From contig CAWBBR010000002.1 in assembly GCA_963787045.1 (NCBI GenBank), positions 62,001 through 126,000 of the forward strand: 64,000 bases of DNA, written 5' to 3'. The notes beneath the pieces are model-generated. The model saw only the letters and a list, made by a program, of their open reading frames with translations. It made no database searches and was not told the DNA's origin. Below are positions 28,725 to 36,714 of this stretch, piece by piece (position 1 is the stretch's first letter; every line of letters starts with the position of its first letter). Made by a program: the position numbers and the translations under genes. Source of the DNA: DATJGR01 sp963787045. Its GTDB lineage: Bacteria; Pseudomonadota; Gammaproteobacteria; Pseudomonadales; Azotimanducaceae.

Positions 28725-29260
28725 GGGCGACTCCAGCGGCAAGAGGCCCACTGACCGGGGCCGGAGGAAACGCGTACGTTCAGGGATTCGATCGGTTGCC
28801 GGCGCAGCTCTGCGTCGGCGCCAAGGCGGATCGCGAACCATCGGGCGAATTCTTCGACGGTCGCGTTGCGAATCGGTAACAGCAGCGCGTCGCGTTCCAG
28901 GAACGGAATGCGTTCATCGGCGAAACACGCGATCAGGTAGCCCGCTTCCTTCGTGAAGGTGAGGTGCGGCGACTGCGCCGGCAACAACACGCGCTCGTCG
29001 AGTTCATCGCACAATGCCATCAATCGGTCTTTGACCACGTTGTAGTCGAATGCGAGACCGTTCGGGCCGACCGTCGTATCGAGCGAGCAACTGACGTCGA
29101 AGTTGTGACCGTGCAGATTCTCGCGTTCGGTCGCCGAGAAGATCGTGAAGTGCGCTGCGGAGAAGTGCAGGTAGTCCTTGGTGATCTCGATGGTCGTTGC
29201 CATCGACGGCGACGTCGATTGTGCAGGTTGCGATTTCGGTGTGGTGGCGGGTTTCGACAT
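28721..29260 (-). CDS. 6-pyruvoyl-tetrahydropterin synthase / QueD-family protein
   Basis: 179 residues (an ATG at 29203 would give a 160-residue form without the low-complexity Thr/Pro/Ser tail). Zinc-ligand histidines are in LHFSAAHF and LHGHNFDVSC, and LAFDYNVVKDRLMALCDELDER and PIRNATVEEFARWFAIRL match the family. The catalytic cysteine normally a few residues before HGH is missing; the sequence is TERENLHGH with Glu near that position, reminiscent of the PTPS-III variant. The protein may therefore serve folate or tetrahydropterin synthesis rather than queuosine. It is translationally coupled to an SDR; no other queuosine genes are near. Confidence 0.85.
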   Translation of the reverse strand: MSKPATTPKSQPAQSTSPSMATTIEITKDYLHFSAAHFTIFSATERENLHGHNFDVSCSLDTTVGPNGLAFDYNVVKDRLMALCDELDERVLLPAQSPHLTFTKEAGYLIACFADERIPFLERDALLLPIRNATVEEFARWFAIRLGADAELRRQPIESLNVRVSSGPGQWASCRWSRP

Positions 29261-29389
29261 GACGTTGGGATGCTACTCAGCTTTGGATTCATTGAACAGC
29301 AGCGCAACTCGCTCGAAATGTAACGGTTGTTGAATCGAAAACGCTTCGTTGCGTAGAGTGTCGCGTTCACGGGGAGTGGGGATTGAACG

Positions 29390-30607
29390 ATGCGTATCGA
29401 CGCGGCCGCCGCAGGCATGTCTGCGCGTGCTCTCGGCAGAATCACCGATCATCTGATGCAGCGCTACATCGAGCCCGGCAAGATCGCCGGCGCGTTGCCG
29501 GTGGTCTTTCGCAAGGGTTCGCTCGCGTATTTCGAACCGCTGGGTCGCATGGACGTCGAGCGCGACAAGCCGATGCGCGACGACACGATCTTCCGCATCT
29601 ATTCGATGACGAAACCGATCGCCAGCGTCGCGCTGATGATGCTGTACGAGGACGGTCACTTTCAGCTGAACGATCCCGTGCACCGGTTCATTCCGCAGTG
29701 GCGCGACCTGGCGGTGTACGAAACGGGCGTGGTACCGAACTTCGTCACGCGCCCGGTCGAGCGCGCAATGACGGTGAAGGATCTGTTCACGCACATGTCC
29801 GGTCTCACCTACGGCTTCATGAACCGGACCAACGTCGACCACGCGTATCGCAAACTCGGGGTCGGCGCGGGTGAAAGCGCGACGTTGCGCACCATGATCG
29901 ATACGTTGGCGAAGTTGCCGCTCGAGTTCTCGCCCGGTACCCGCTGGAACTATTCCGTCGCAACGGACGTGCTCGGGTATCTGGTCGAGGTGATGTCGGG
30001 CATGACGTTCGACGCCTACCTGCGCAAGCGCATCTTCGAACCGCTCGGCATGAACGACACGGCGTTCACCGTGCCGGAGAGTGCGTCCGGGCGCTTCGCG
30101 GCGAACTACGGCCGCGGCCGGAACAAGGCGTTGCTCCGGGTGGACGATCCGCAGAACAGCCTTTATCTACGACCGCGGACGTTCTTCTCGGGCGGCGGCG
30201 GGTTGGTGTCCACCGCGCACGACTATCTGCGCTTCTGCCGCATGTTGCTCAACGGCGGCGAACTCGACGGCGTGCGCATTCTCGGCCGCAAGACGATCGA
30301 GCTGATGACGTGCAACCACCTGCCCAACGGCGAGGATCTGACGCGCTGGGCGCTCGGCAGCTTCTCCGAGACCGCCAACGAGGGCTACGGCTTCGGTCTG
30401 GGTTTCTCGATCAGCCTCGGTCCCGGACGCACGGCCACGATCGGTTCGAAAGGCGAGTACGCCTGGGGCGGCGCGGCGAGCACCATCTTCTGGATCGATC
30501 CGGTGGAGGAACTGGTGGTGATTCTGATGACGCAGTTCATGCCGTCGGCGACGTTCAACTTTCGCGGCCAACTGAAAACGTTGGTGTATCCGGCGATCGT
30601 CGATTGA
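29390..30607 (+). CDS. Serine hydrolase, class C beta-lactamase/esterase family
   Basis: 405 residues without an obvious signal peptide. Nucleophile motif SMTKP in FRIYSMTKPIASVALMMLYE (about residue 73), tyrosine motif YSVATDVLG after FSPGTRWN, and a GGxxS-like third motif in YAWGGAAST. LFTHMSGLTYG and RIFEPLGMNDTAF are typical of EstB-like esterases. It is a second member of the family in the window (other at 17129) but differs much in sequence. Substrate unknown. Confidence 0.9.
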   Translation: MRIDAAAAGMSARALGRITDHLMQRYIEPGKIAGALPVVFRKGSLAYFEPLGRMDVERDKPMRDDTIFRIYSMTKPIASVALMMLYEDGHFQLNDPVHRFIPQWRDLAVYETGVVPNFVTRPVERAMTVKDLFTHMSGLTYGFMNRTNVDHAYRKLGVGAGESATLRTMIDTLAKLPLEFSPGTRWNYSVATDVLGYLVEVMSGMTFDAYLRKRIFEPLGMNDTAFTVPESASGRFAANYGRGRNKALLRVDDPQNSLYLRPRTFFSGGGGLVSTAHDYLRFCRMLLNGGELDGVRILGRKTIELMTCNHLPNGEDLTRWALGSFSETANEGYGFGLGFSISLGPGRTATIGSKGEYAWGGAASTIFWIDPVEELVVILMTQFMPSATFNFRGQLKTLVYPAIVD

Positions 30608-30672
30608 AGCGGACATCGTCTAAAGGGGCGCGCAGCGTGCCGACCGGTCGGATACCCCTTACACTCGCCGGC

Positions 30673-31086
30673 ATGAAAAACTGCGCGCCTACCATACTGT
30701 GGTTGTCGCTGTTGCCCGCGCCGGCGGGCATGGCGGCGGATGTGCCGACGTTCCAGAGCGGCGAGTATCGGGTGACGACGAGTTTCGGCGACAGCCAGGC
30801 GCTGGAGAAAAAAGTCTGTCTCACCAACTACACCGACTGGTTCGATTCGCTGCGCGACGACTTCAAGGAGCGCGGTTGCAATCTGGTGCCCGAAGGCCAG
30901 GAAGGCGCGGAGTATCGCTATCGAATGGACTGCTCGAACGGCACCGCCGGTACGCTGGCGGTAACCAAGCACAGCGAGTCGCATTTCGAATCGCTCGCCG
31001 AGGTGGAACTGCCGATCGGCGGCTTCACGCAGACGATCTCGATGCGCGATGTGGCGAAGCGCATCGGCGACTGTCCGCCGGAATAG
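30673..31086 (+). CDS. DUF3617 family secreted protein
   Basis: 137 residues. Signal peptide about residues 1-22 (APTILWLSLLPAPAGMAADV), so it is periplasmic. The mature part has FQSGEYRVTTSF, an acidic LRDDFKERGCNLV region and late YRYRMDCSNGTAGTLAVTK, matching the small DUF3617 group (unknown function). Three cysteines in the mature protein could form one disulfide. It is 65 bp after the serine hydrolase and may be co-transcribed. Confidence 0.8.
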   Translation: MKNCAPTILWLSLLPAPAGMAADVPTFQSGEYRVTTSFGDSQALEKKVCLTNYTDWFDSLRDDFKERGCNLVPEGQEGAEYRYRMDCSNGTAGTLAVTKHSESHFESLAEVELPIGGFTQTISMRDVAKRIGDCPPE

Positions 31087-31419
31087 TCGAGAATTTCCTG
31101 TCAGTGCGCGTGGCCGGTGCGATTCGCATCGCGATCGCCCCAATGCTGTGCGGTTTCAGCGCGCAGCGAGCCGCCGTACGCGTAGCCGCGTATCTGGGCC
31201 GCATGCGTCGATCGCACGCAGCCCGCTAAAACACTGATGTTTGCCGTATCGCGTCGAGCGTCGAGCAGAGTTGGCCCGGACATTGCAATCCTACGAGCAG
31301 GCGGCAGTGCACGACGTGACTCTCTCCCCCCTCGTCGGCACGTCTTGCGTGCTCTCACCCCAGGCGTCGTGCCTGCCGCCTTCCCCCAAGATCGCTGATG
31401 GACTTCGACGGAGACGACG
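31087..31419. other. Intergenic region without a supported gene
   Basis: 333 bases between the DUF3617 gene and the wax ester synthase gene. Short open frames here do not resemble any family and lack ribosome sites. A small AAACA/TGTTT inverted repeat lies near 31231, with no following T-run. The region presumably holds the promoter of the wax ester synthase gene, but I cannot place a convincing -35/-10 pair. Confidence 0.5.
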
Positions 31420-32893
31420 ATGCACAAACTGGGAATCACCGATGCATCGTTCCTCTACATGGAAAGTCCGTCGAACCCGATGAACATCGGCTCGGTGCAG
31501 TTGCTCGACGTGCCGCAGCGCGATGGCTTCTTCAACGAGCTGAAGCTCTATCTCGCCGATCGCGTTCGTGCGATCCCCTTCATGTGCAAACGATTGAAGT
31601 CGACGCCGTTCACGCTCGATCAACCGGTGTGGGTCGACGATCCGACGTTCGCAGATAGACAACCACGTAACGCGCGTCGTGCTCGGTGCGCCGGGTACCT
31701 GGCTGCAACTCGAAGCGATGGTGGCGCGCCTGCACGAAACGCCGTTGCCGCGCGACAAACCGTTGTGGGCGTTCTACTACATCGAAGGACTCGAGACAGG
31801 ACAGGTGGCGTGGTTCTGCAAGTATCACCACGCGTGCATCGACGGCATGGCCGGACAGGCGATCATCGACGTGTTGTTCTCGCGCGATCCCGCCATCGAT
31901 CCGCCGGTAGCGCCACCGGTGGCGGCCGAGCCGGAGCCAGGCGCGCTCGATCTCGTATTCGATGCCGCGCGATCGCTCATCGACCAGACCTTCGGTTGGA
32001 CGTCGCGGCTCGACAGCCAGCGCAAAGCCGTCGGGCGGCTGCTCGGCCGAGTGATGAAAGGTGAGAACGGACTCGGTGCGCTGTACGGCGATGCGCCGCG
32101 AACGCCGTTCAACTGTGCGATCAGCCCCTACCGCGCGTGGTCCGCCGCTTCGTTGCCGCTGCTGGAACTGAAGGCCGTTGCGAAAGCGAAAGGCGCGACC
32201 TTGAACGACGCAGTGATGGCGGTGTGTGCGGCCGGGTTGCGTCGTTATCTGCTTCGCCGCAATGCGTTGCCGGCGGCGCCGCTGCGTTGCGGTGTGCCGG
32301 TGTCGTTGCGTGCGCCGGGCGACACCAGCATGAGCAATCAGGTGACGATGCTGGTGGCTTCGCTCGCCACCGACGTCGCGGACCCCGTCGATCGGATGCT
32401 CGCGATCAAAGCTTCGATGCAGGTCGGCAAGGGTGTGGTCGCCGACACCGGCGCGCTGCAGCCGGAAGATCTGCATCTGCCGGGATTGCCGGCGATGATG
32501 TCGACCGCCTCGTTGTGGGCAGAACGGCTGCGGCTGGCAGACTTCATGGCGCCGATGGTGAACGTGGTGATCTCGAACGTGCGCGGTCCGGCGCGCACCA
32601 TGTATCTGCACGGCGCGGCGATGCGCAGCCACTTCCCGGTCTCGATCCCCGCGCACTCGATCGCGCTGAATCTCACGGTGCAGACGTATGTCGATCGAGT
32701 GGATCTCGGTGTGACGGCGTGCCTCGAAGCGGTTCCCGACGTCGGCGCTTTGCGCGACGACATCGTTGCTGGATGGCTCGAACTGAAAGCGGCCGCGCTA
32801 CCGCCGCCGCTGGAGTTGCCGATCAGGAATGAAACGCCGGCGCTGGCAACGGTGCTGATCGATCCGAGTACGATCGGCGCGCGCGCGGCCTGA
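31420..32893 (+). CDS. Wax ester synthase/acyl-CoA:diacylglycerol acyltransferase, frameshifted
   Basis: WS/DGAT enzyme joining acyl-CoA to a fatty alcohol or diacylglycerol to make storage lipid. About 490 residues. The start MHKLGITDASFLYMESPSNPMNIG (ATG 31420 after GGAGACGACG) is typical. Near 31660 one base shift separates DDPTF from DNHVTRVVLGAPG. The catalytic motif HHACIDG (HHxxxDG) lies in FCKYHHACIDGMAGQAII, and GATLNDAVMAVCAAGLRRYL, SMSNQVTML and MVNVVISNVRGPA are C-terminal family blocks. Cytoplasmic, membrane-associated. It indicates neutral-lipid storage. Confidence 0.9.
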
Positions 32894-32905
32894 CAGACCG
32901 CGCTG

Positions 32906-33604
32906 TTACGACAGCGCTTCCACCAACTCGGCGAGGTTGCGCAGCGCCCATTTCGGCGCAGCGTCCGATGCGGGCGTCGCGCCGCTGCCGTGTCCGTCGT
33001 GGCGATCGATCCACACCGTGTCGAGTCCCATCGCTTTTGCCGGCGCGATGTCGTGATACAGACTTTGCGCAACGTGCAGAATGCGCTCCTTTGGAACGCC
33101 GATGCGCTCTATCGCGGTTTTGAACATGCGCGGATCGGGCTTGTACGCGCCGACCTGCGCCGCGGTGACGACGTGATCGAAGTTGACGTTCAGGCGCGCC
33201 TGCGTGAGGTCGAACAGGTCGTCGTCGATGTTCGACACCACCACCAGCTGGAAGCGCGCGCCGAGCGCTTTCAGCGAAGCGACCGTATCCGGGAACGGCA
33301 ACCAGTCGCCGATGCTGTCTGGGAAGCCAGCTAACGCATCTGCAGAGGGGTGGAAGCCGAGCCGTTCTCCGAGCGCCGTGAGCACGCCTTCGAGAATCTG
33401 CCGATACGGGCGATAAGGTCCCGCCTGCAGTTTGCTTTCGGTGCGTCCGTAGAAGTCGAGCAGGAAACTCGGAACCGCGTGAGCATCGTGCGCCACCAGC
33501 AGCGGTTGGATGTAGCTCATCAAGCCGGCTTCCCAGTCGATCAGCGTGCCGTAGCAGTCGAACGTGATCGCGTCGTAGCCGTTTGCGTCGATCTTGATCG
33601 TCAT
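32906..33604 (-). CDS. HAD superfamily hydrolase, haloacid dehalogenase type II-like
   Basis: 232 residues. Nucleophile Asp16 in ITFDCYGTLIDWE (DxxGT motif), second motif SNIDDD (Ser-Asn), lysine in GAYKPDPRMF and acidic motif near HVAQSLYHDIAPAKAMGL-DTVWIDR. Overall arrangement is that of L-2-haloacid dehalogenases, although related proteins act on phosphates. It starts 14 bp downstream of the CULT-domain gene on the same strand, so both are probably on one transcript. Confidence 0.88.
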   Translation of the reverse strand: MTIKIDANGYDAITFDCYGTLIDWEAGLMSYIQPLLVAHDAHAVPSFLLDFYGRTESKLQAGPYRPYRQILEGVLTALGERLGFHPSADALAGFPDSIGDWLPFPDTVASLKALGARFQLVVVSNIDDDLFDLTQARLNVNFDHVVTAAQVGAYKPDPRMFKTAIERIGVPKERILHVAQSLYHDIAPAKAMGLDTVWIDRHDGHGSGATPASDAAPKWALRNLAELVEALS

Positions 33605-33617
33605 GCGTCCTCGGTGG

Positions 33618-34049
33618 TCATGTTTCGGTACGGATTCGGTCGATGATCAATCCGAAGAACGATTGATTGCTCGCATTCGCGAACAACCAGCCGAGATGGA
33701 TCGCGCACGCCTCGCATTGAGCGAGCCGCCAGACGTGATTCGGGAACCAGGTGTCGGCGGCATTCGGCGGGCCGTTCACCGTGCAGCCCAGGGCTTCACG
33801 ATAGCAGCCCAGATGAAAGCGGTAATCATGCGGGTTGGTGAAATGGTGATCGTGGCTGCCGCCGACCTCGATGCGATGATCGATGTGGCTGATCACGTTC
33901 CCGCAGCTCGTGCAATAGACATAGCCCTTTTGCGAGTGGGTCGCGTCGTCGATCAGCGCCTTGAGCTTCGGATGCAGCGTGGCTTGACTGGGTTTGTCGA
34001 CGACGTCGATCATCGCGTTTCGAACCATTGGGGTGGGTCTTGCAGTCAT
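33618..34049 (-). CDS. Single-domain cereblon-like CULT protein
   Basis: 143 residues from ATG 34049 (34028 and 34013 are alternative starts). Nearly the whole protein is one CULT domain, the zinc-binding beta fold that in human cereblon binds thalidomide and cyclic imide degrons. Zinc cysteines: Cys46/Cys49 (YCTSCGN) and Cys112/Cys115 (CEAC). Pocket tryptophans: Trp101 (TWF), Trp107 (VWR) and Trp121 (LGW), with spacings 6 and 14 that equal those of cereblon Trp380, Trp386 and Trp400; Cys112 is five residues after Trp107, as Cys391 is after Trp386. FFGLIIDRI closes the fold. Single-domain CULT proteins are known in bacteria but have no established function. It overlaps the start region of the divergent glycosylase gene. 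Confidence 0.88.
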   Translation of the reverse strand: MTARPTPMVRNAMIDVVDKPSQATLHPKLKALIDDATHSQKGYVYCTSCGNVISHIDHRIEVGGSHDHHFTNPHDYRFHLGCYREALGCTVNGPPNAADTWFPNHVWRLAQCEACAIHLGWLFANASNQSFFGLIIDRIRTET

Positions 34050-34708
34050 TTTCCGCGATCTACGACAAAGCTGCAGCACGGAAAGGCGGCGCGGAAGAGC
34101 TGGAAGCGCTGTTGCCAAAACCCAAATCGGCCGCGCAGCTGAAGCGCATCACCGACGATCGGTATCTGGCAGAGATGACAAAGTGCGTGTTCCGGTCCGG
34201 GTTCGTGTGGCAGATCATCGAGAACAAATGGCCCGGTTTCGAGGCGGCCTTCGATCGCTTCGACACCACGGCGTGCGCGATGTTGTCCGATGAAGATCTC
34301 GAACGTCTCGGCGCGGACGAACGCATCGTGCGCAACGGCAAGAAGATCGCCTCTGTGCGCGGCAACGCGCAGTACGTGCGGGAAGTGCGCGCTGAACACG
34401 GCGGGTTCGGCCACTATCTCGCGGCGTGGCCCGCGGACGACGTAGTCGGACTGTGGGACGAGTTGAAGCGGCGCGGTCAGCGCCTCGGCGGAAACTCCGG
34501 ACCGTTCTTTCTGCGCTTCGTCGGTAAGGATACGTTCATGCTGTCCGCAGACGTGGTCGCCGCGCTGGTGCGGCAGAAGGTCGTCGATAAAGCGCCCAGC
34601 AGCAAGAAGGCGCTTGCGGCGGTGCAGGACGCGTTCAACGAGTGGCGTACCGAGAGCGGCCGCTCGTTTGCCGAAATTTCCCGTACATTGGCGTGCACGG
34701 TGGGTTAG
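34040..34708 (+). CDS. DNA-3-methyladenine glycosylase I (Tag) family protein
   Basis: 222 residues from TTG 34040 (TTG 34028 also possible). It resembles Tag-type helix-hairpin-helix glycosylases that excise 3-methyladenine: FRSGFVWQIIENKWPGFEAAF, ERLGADERIVRNGKKIASVRGNA and LGGNSGPFFLRFVGKD. The N-terminal Cys/His zinc-snap residues of E. coli Tag are absent, so it is a divergent branch. Its 5' end overlaps that of the CULT gene on the other strand, forcing a shared control region. Methionine aminopeptidase follows 13 bp downstream. Confidence 0.82.
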   Translation: MQSFSAIYDKAAARKGGAEELEALLPKPKSAAQLKRITDDRYLAEMTKCVFRSGFVWQIIENKWPGFEAAFDRFDTTACAMLSDEDLERLGADERIVRNGKKIASVRGNAQYVREVRAEHGGFGHYLAAWPADDVVGLWDELKRRGQRLGGNSGPFFLRFVGKDTFMLSADVVAALVRQKVVDKAPSSKKALAAVQDAFNEWRTESGRSFAEISRTLACTVG

Positions 34709-34721
34709 CGGACACAAAGCC

Positions 34722-35462
34722 ATGACGGCAGACACCAAACACGACGTCGATCAGCTGCTAGCGGCGGGTCGGATCGTGCGCGAGGCGTTCGAGCGTATGA
34801 AGGTGGCGGCGGTGCCCGGTGTCACCACCGCGGAACTGGATGCGATCGCCGCGCGCGTGTTCGAGGCGCGCGGCGCGCGCTCGGCACCGCAAGCGATGTA
34901 CGACTTCCCCGGGTCGACCTGCATCAGCGTCAACGAACAGGCGGCGCACGGCATTCCGGGTCCGCGCCGATTGCTGGCGGGCGACATGGTGAACATCGAC
35001 GTGTCGGCGGAGTACAACGGCTACATCGCCGACATGGGCGAATCGTTCGTGCTCGCACCGGCCGACCCGGCGCGCGCGCGCATCTGTCGCGCCGTGCGGC
35101 ACGCCGTCACCGAAGCGTTGCGACGGGTTCGCGCGGGCCGCTCGCTGAACGTGATCGGTCATACCGTCCAGCGCGTGGCCGATCAGTACGGCTATCGCAT
35201 CGTCGGTAATCTCGCGAGCCATGGCGTCGGCCGCACCCTGCATGAAGAACCGAGCTACGTACCGCGCAACAACCCGCGTGAGCGACGCGTGTTACGGCGC
35301 GGCATGGTGCTGACGATCGAACCGTTTTTCACGACCGACGCCGACGACGTGTCCGAGATGGACGACGGCTGGACGTTGACGTGCGGCGTCGGCGAGTTGG
35401 TGGCTCAGTTCGAACAGACGCTGATCGTCACCGACGGCGCGCCGATCGTCGTGACCGCCTGA
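34722..35462 (+). CDS. map: Methionine aminopeptidase, type I
   Basis: Removes N-terminal methionine from new proteins. 246 residues, normal for type Ia, from ATG 34722. Metal ligands are visible: two Asp in NIDVSAEYNGYIADMGESF, His in ASHGVGRTLHEEP, Glu in MVLTIEPFF and Glu in LVAQFEQTLIV. The substrate His is in EQAAHGIPG. It follows the Tag-family gene closely. A second map copy probably exists elsewhere near rpsB, so this may be an accessory paralogue; that is an inference from usual gene order. Confidence 0.93.
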   Translation: MTADTKHDVDQLLAAGRIVREAFERMKVAAVPGVTTAELDAIAARVFEARGARSAPQAMYDFPGSTCISVNEQAAHGIPGPRRLLAGDMVNIDVSAEYNGYIADMGESFVLAPADPARARICRAVRHAVTEALRRVRAGRSLNVIGHTVQRVADQYGYRIVGNLASHGVGRTLHEEPSYVPRNNPRERRVLRRGMVLTIEPFFTTDADDVSEMDDGWTLTCGVGELVAQFEQTLIVTDGAPIVVTA

Positions 35463-35469
35463 CTGGCGG

Positions 35470-36684
35470 CTACATCAATTCCTTCAACGGCACCTTCGGG
35501 TCGGCCAGCTTCGCGGGATCCGGTTTCGAACGCTTGTCGACCATCTGCCTGCACGCCATGAATTCGCGCGGACTGTTCACCGCATCGACGGCGACCAGCA
35601 CGCCGTCTTTCAGATAGAACGTCGCGAACTGGTTTGCGGCGGGGTCGCCGCGCACCACTGCGGTATCGCCGTCGGACGAAAAGCCGACCATTTGCAGCTT
35701 CAGTTCGTACTGATCGGACCAGAACCACGGGATCGACGCATACGTGGCGTCGCCGCCGTTCATGTTCGCGGCCGAGACGCGCGCTTGTTCCATCGCGTTC
35801 GGCACGCTCTCGAGGCGCAACCGCCGTCCGAGCAGCGCATTCGGATGATTGGTGCAGTCGCCGGCGGCATAGATGTCGGGATCCGACGTGCGGCAGTGAT
35901 CGTCGACCAGGATGCCGTTGTCGCACGCGAGCCCGGCTTCGGAGGCGAGTTCCGTGTTCGGAATGATGCCGACGCCGACGATCACCAGATCTGCCGGAAT
36001 GCGTTCGCCCGTTTCGGTGATGACCGCTTCGACGTGTCCGTCCTTACCGGCGAAGCCCGATACCTTCGTGCTGGTGCGGATCGTCACGCCGCGACCGGTA
36101 TGCAGGCCGTGATAGAACGCGCTCATCGCGGGTGTCGTCACGCGCTTCAGAATGCGCTCTTCCATTTCGAGCACGGTGACGGCGAGTCCGGCCGTGGCGG
36201 CCACCGACGCGACTTCGAGTCCGATGTAACCACCGCCCGCGATCGTGATGTTCTTGCCGGCGCCGAATCCGGCGCGGATCGCGTCGACGTCGGTGACGGT
36301 GCGCAGATAGTGGATGCCCGCCAGATCGCTGCCGGGAATGTTGAGGCGCCGCGCGCGGCTACCGGTGGCGATCAGTAGTTTGTCGTACTGGATGCTGTCG
36401 CCGGTGGACAGCGTCACCGTGTGGGCCTTCGGATCGATCCGCGTCGCACGCACACCCAGGTGCAGCGTGACTTTGCGCTCCTGATAGAACGCCTCGGCGC
36501 GCAGGTACACGCGGTCGATGGTGTGCTCGCCGGACAGGTATTGCTTCGACAGCGGCGGCCGTTGATACGGCACGTGCGGTTCGTCGCCGATCACGACGAT
36601 CTCGCCGTCGAAACCGTCCTGACGCAGGCTGGCGACGGCTTGACCCGCGGCATGGCCGCCGCCGATCACGACAAATCTCGACAT
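35470..36684 (-). CDS. FAD/NAD(P)-dependent ferredoxin reductase-like oxidoreductase
   Basis: 404 residues. FAD-binding N-terminus FVVIGGGHAAGQAVASLR (GxGxxG-like), PYQRPPLSKQYL, second Rossmann motif ITIAGGGYIGLEVASVAATAG for NAD(P)H, and DIYAAGDCTNHPN (FAD-binding ATG/GD motif). This is the pattern of putidaredoxin- and rubredoxin-reductase-like enzymes that feed electrons to ferredoxin-linked oxygenases or P450s. No ferredoxin or oxygenase is next to it; the gene upstream on the same strand (30 bp away) encodes the large unknown membrane protein. Confidence 0.9.
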   Translation of the reverse strand: MSRFVVIGGGHAAGQAVASLRQDGFDGEIVVIGDEPHVPYQRPPLSKQYLSGEHTIDRVYLRAEAFYQERKVTLHLGVRATRIDPKAHTVTLSTGDSIQYDKLLIATGSRARRLNIPGSDLAGIHYLRTVTDVDAIRAGFGAGKNITIAGGGYIGLEVASVAATAGLAVTVLEMEERILKRVTTPAMSAFYHGLHTGRGVTIRTSTKVSGFAGKDGHVEAVITETGERIPADLVIVGVGIIPNTELASEAGLACDNGILVDDHCRTSDPDIYAAGDCTNHPNALLGRRLRLESVPNAMEQARVSAANMNGGDATYASIPWFWSDQYELKLQMVGFSSDGDTAVVRGDPAANQFATFYLKDGVLVAVDAVNSPREFMACRQMVDKRSKPDPAKLADPKVPLKELM

Positions 36685-36714
36685 CAGTTCACTCCCTTTG
36701 CGGCGTCCGCCATT

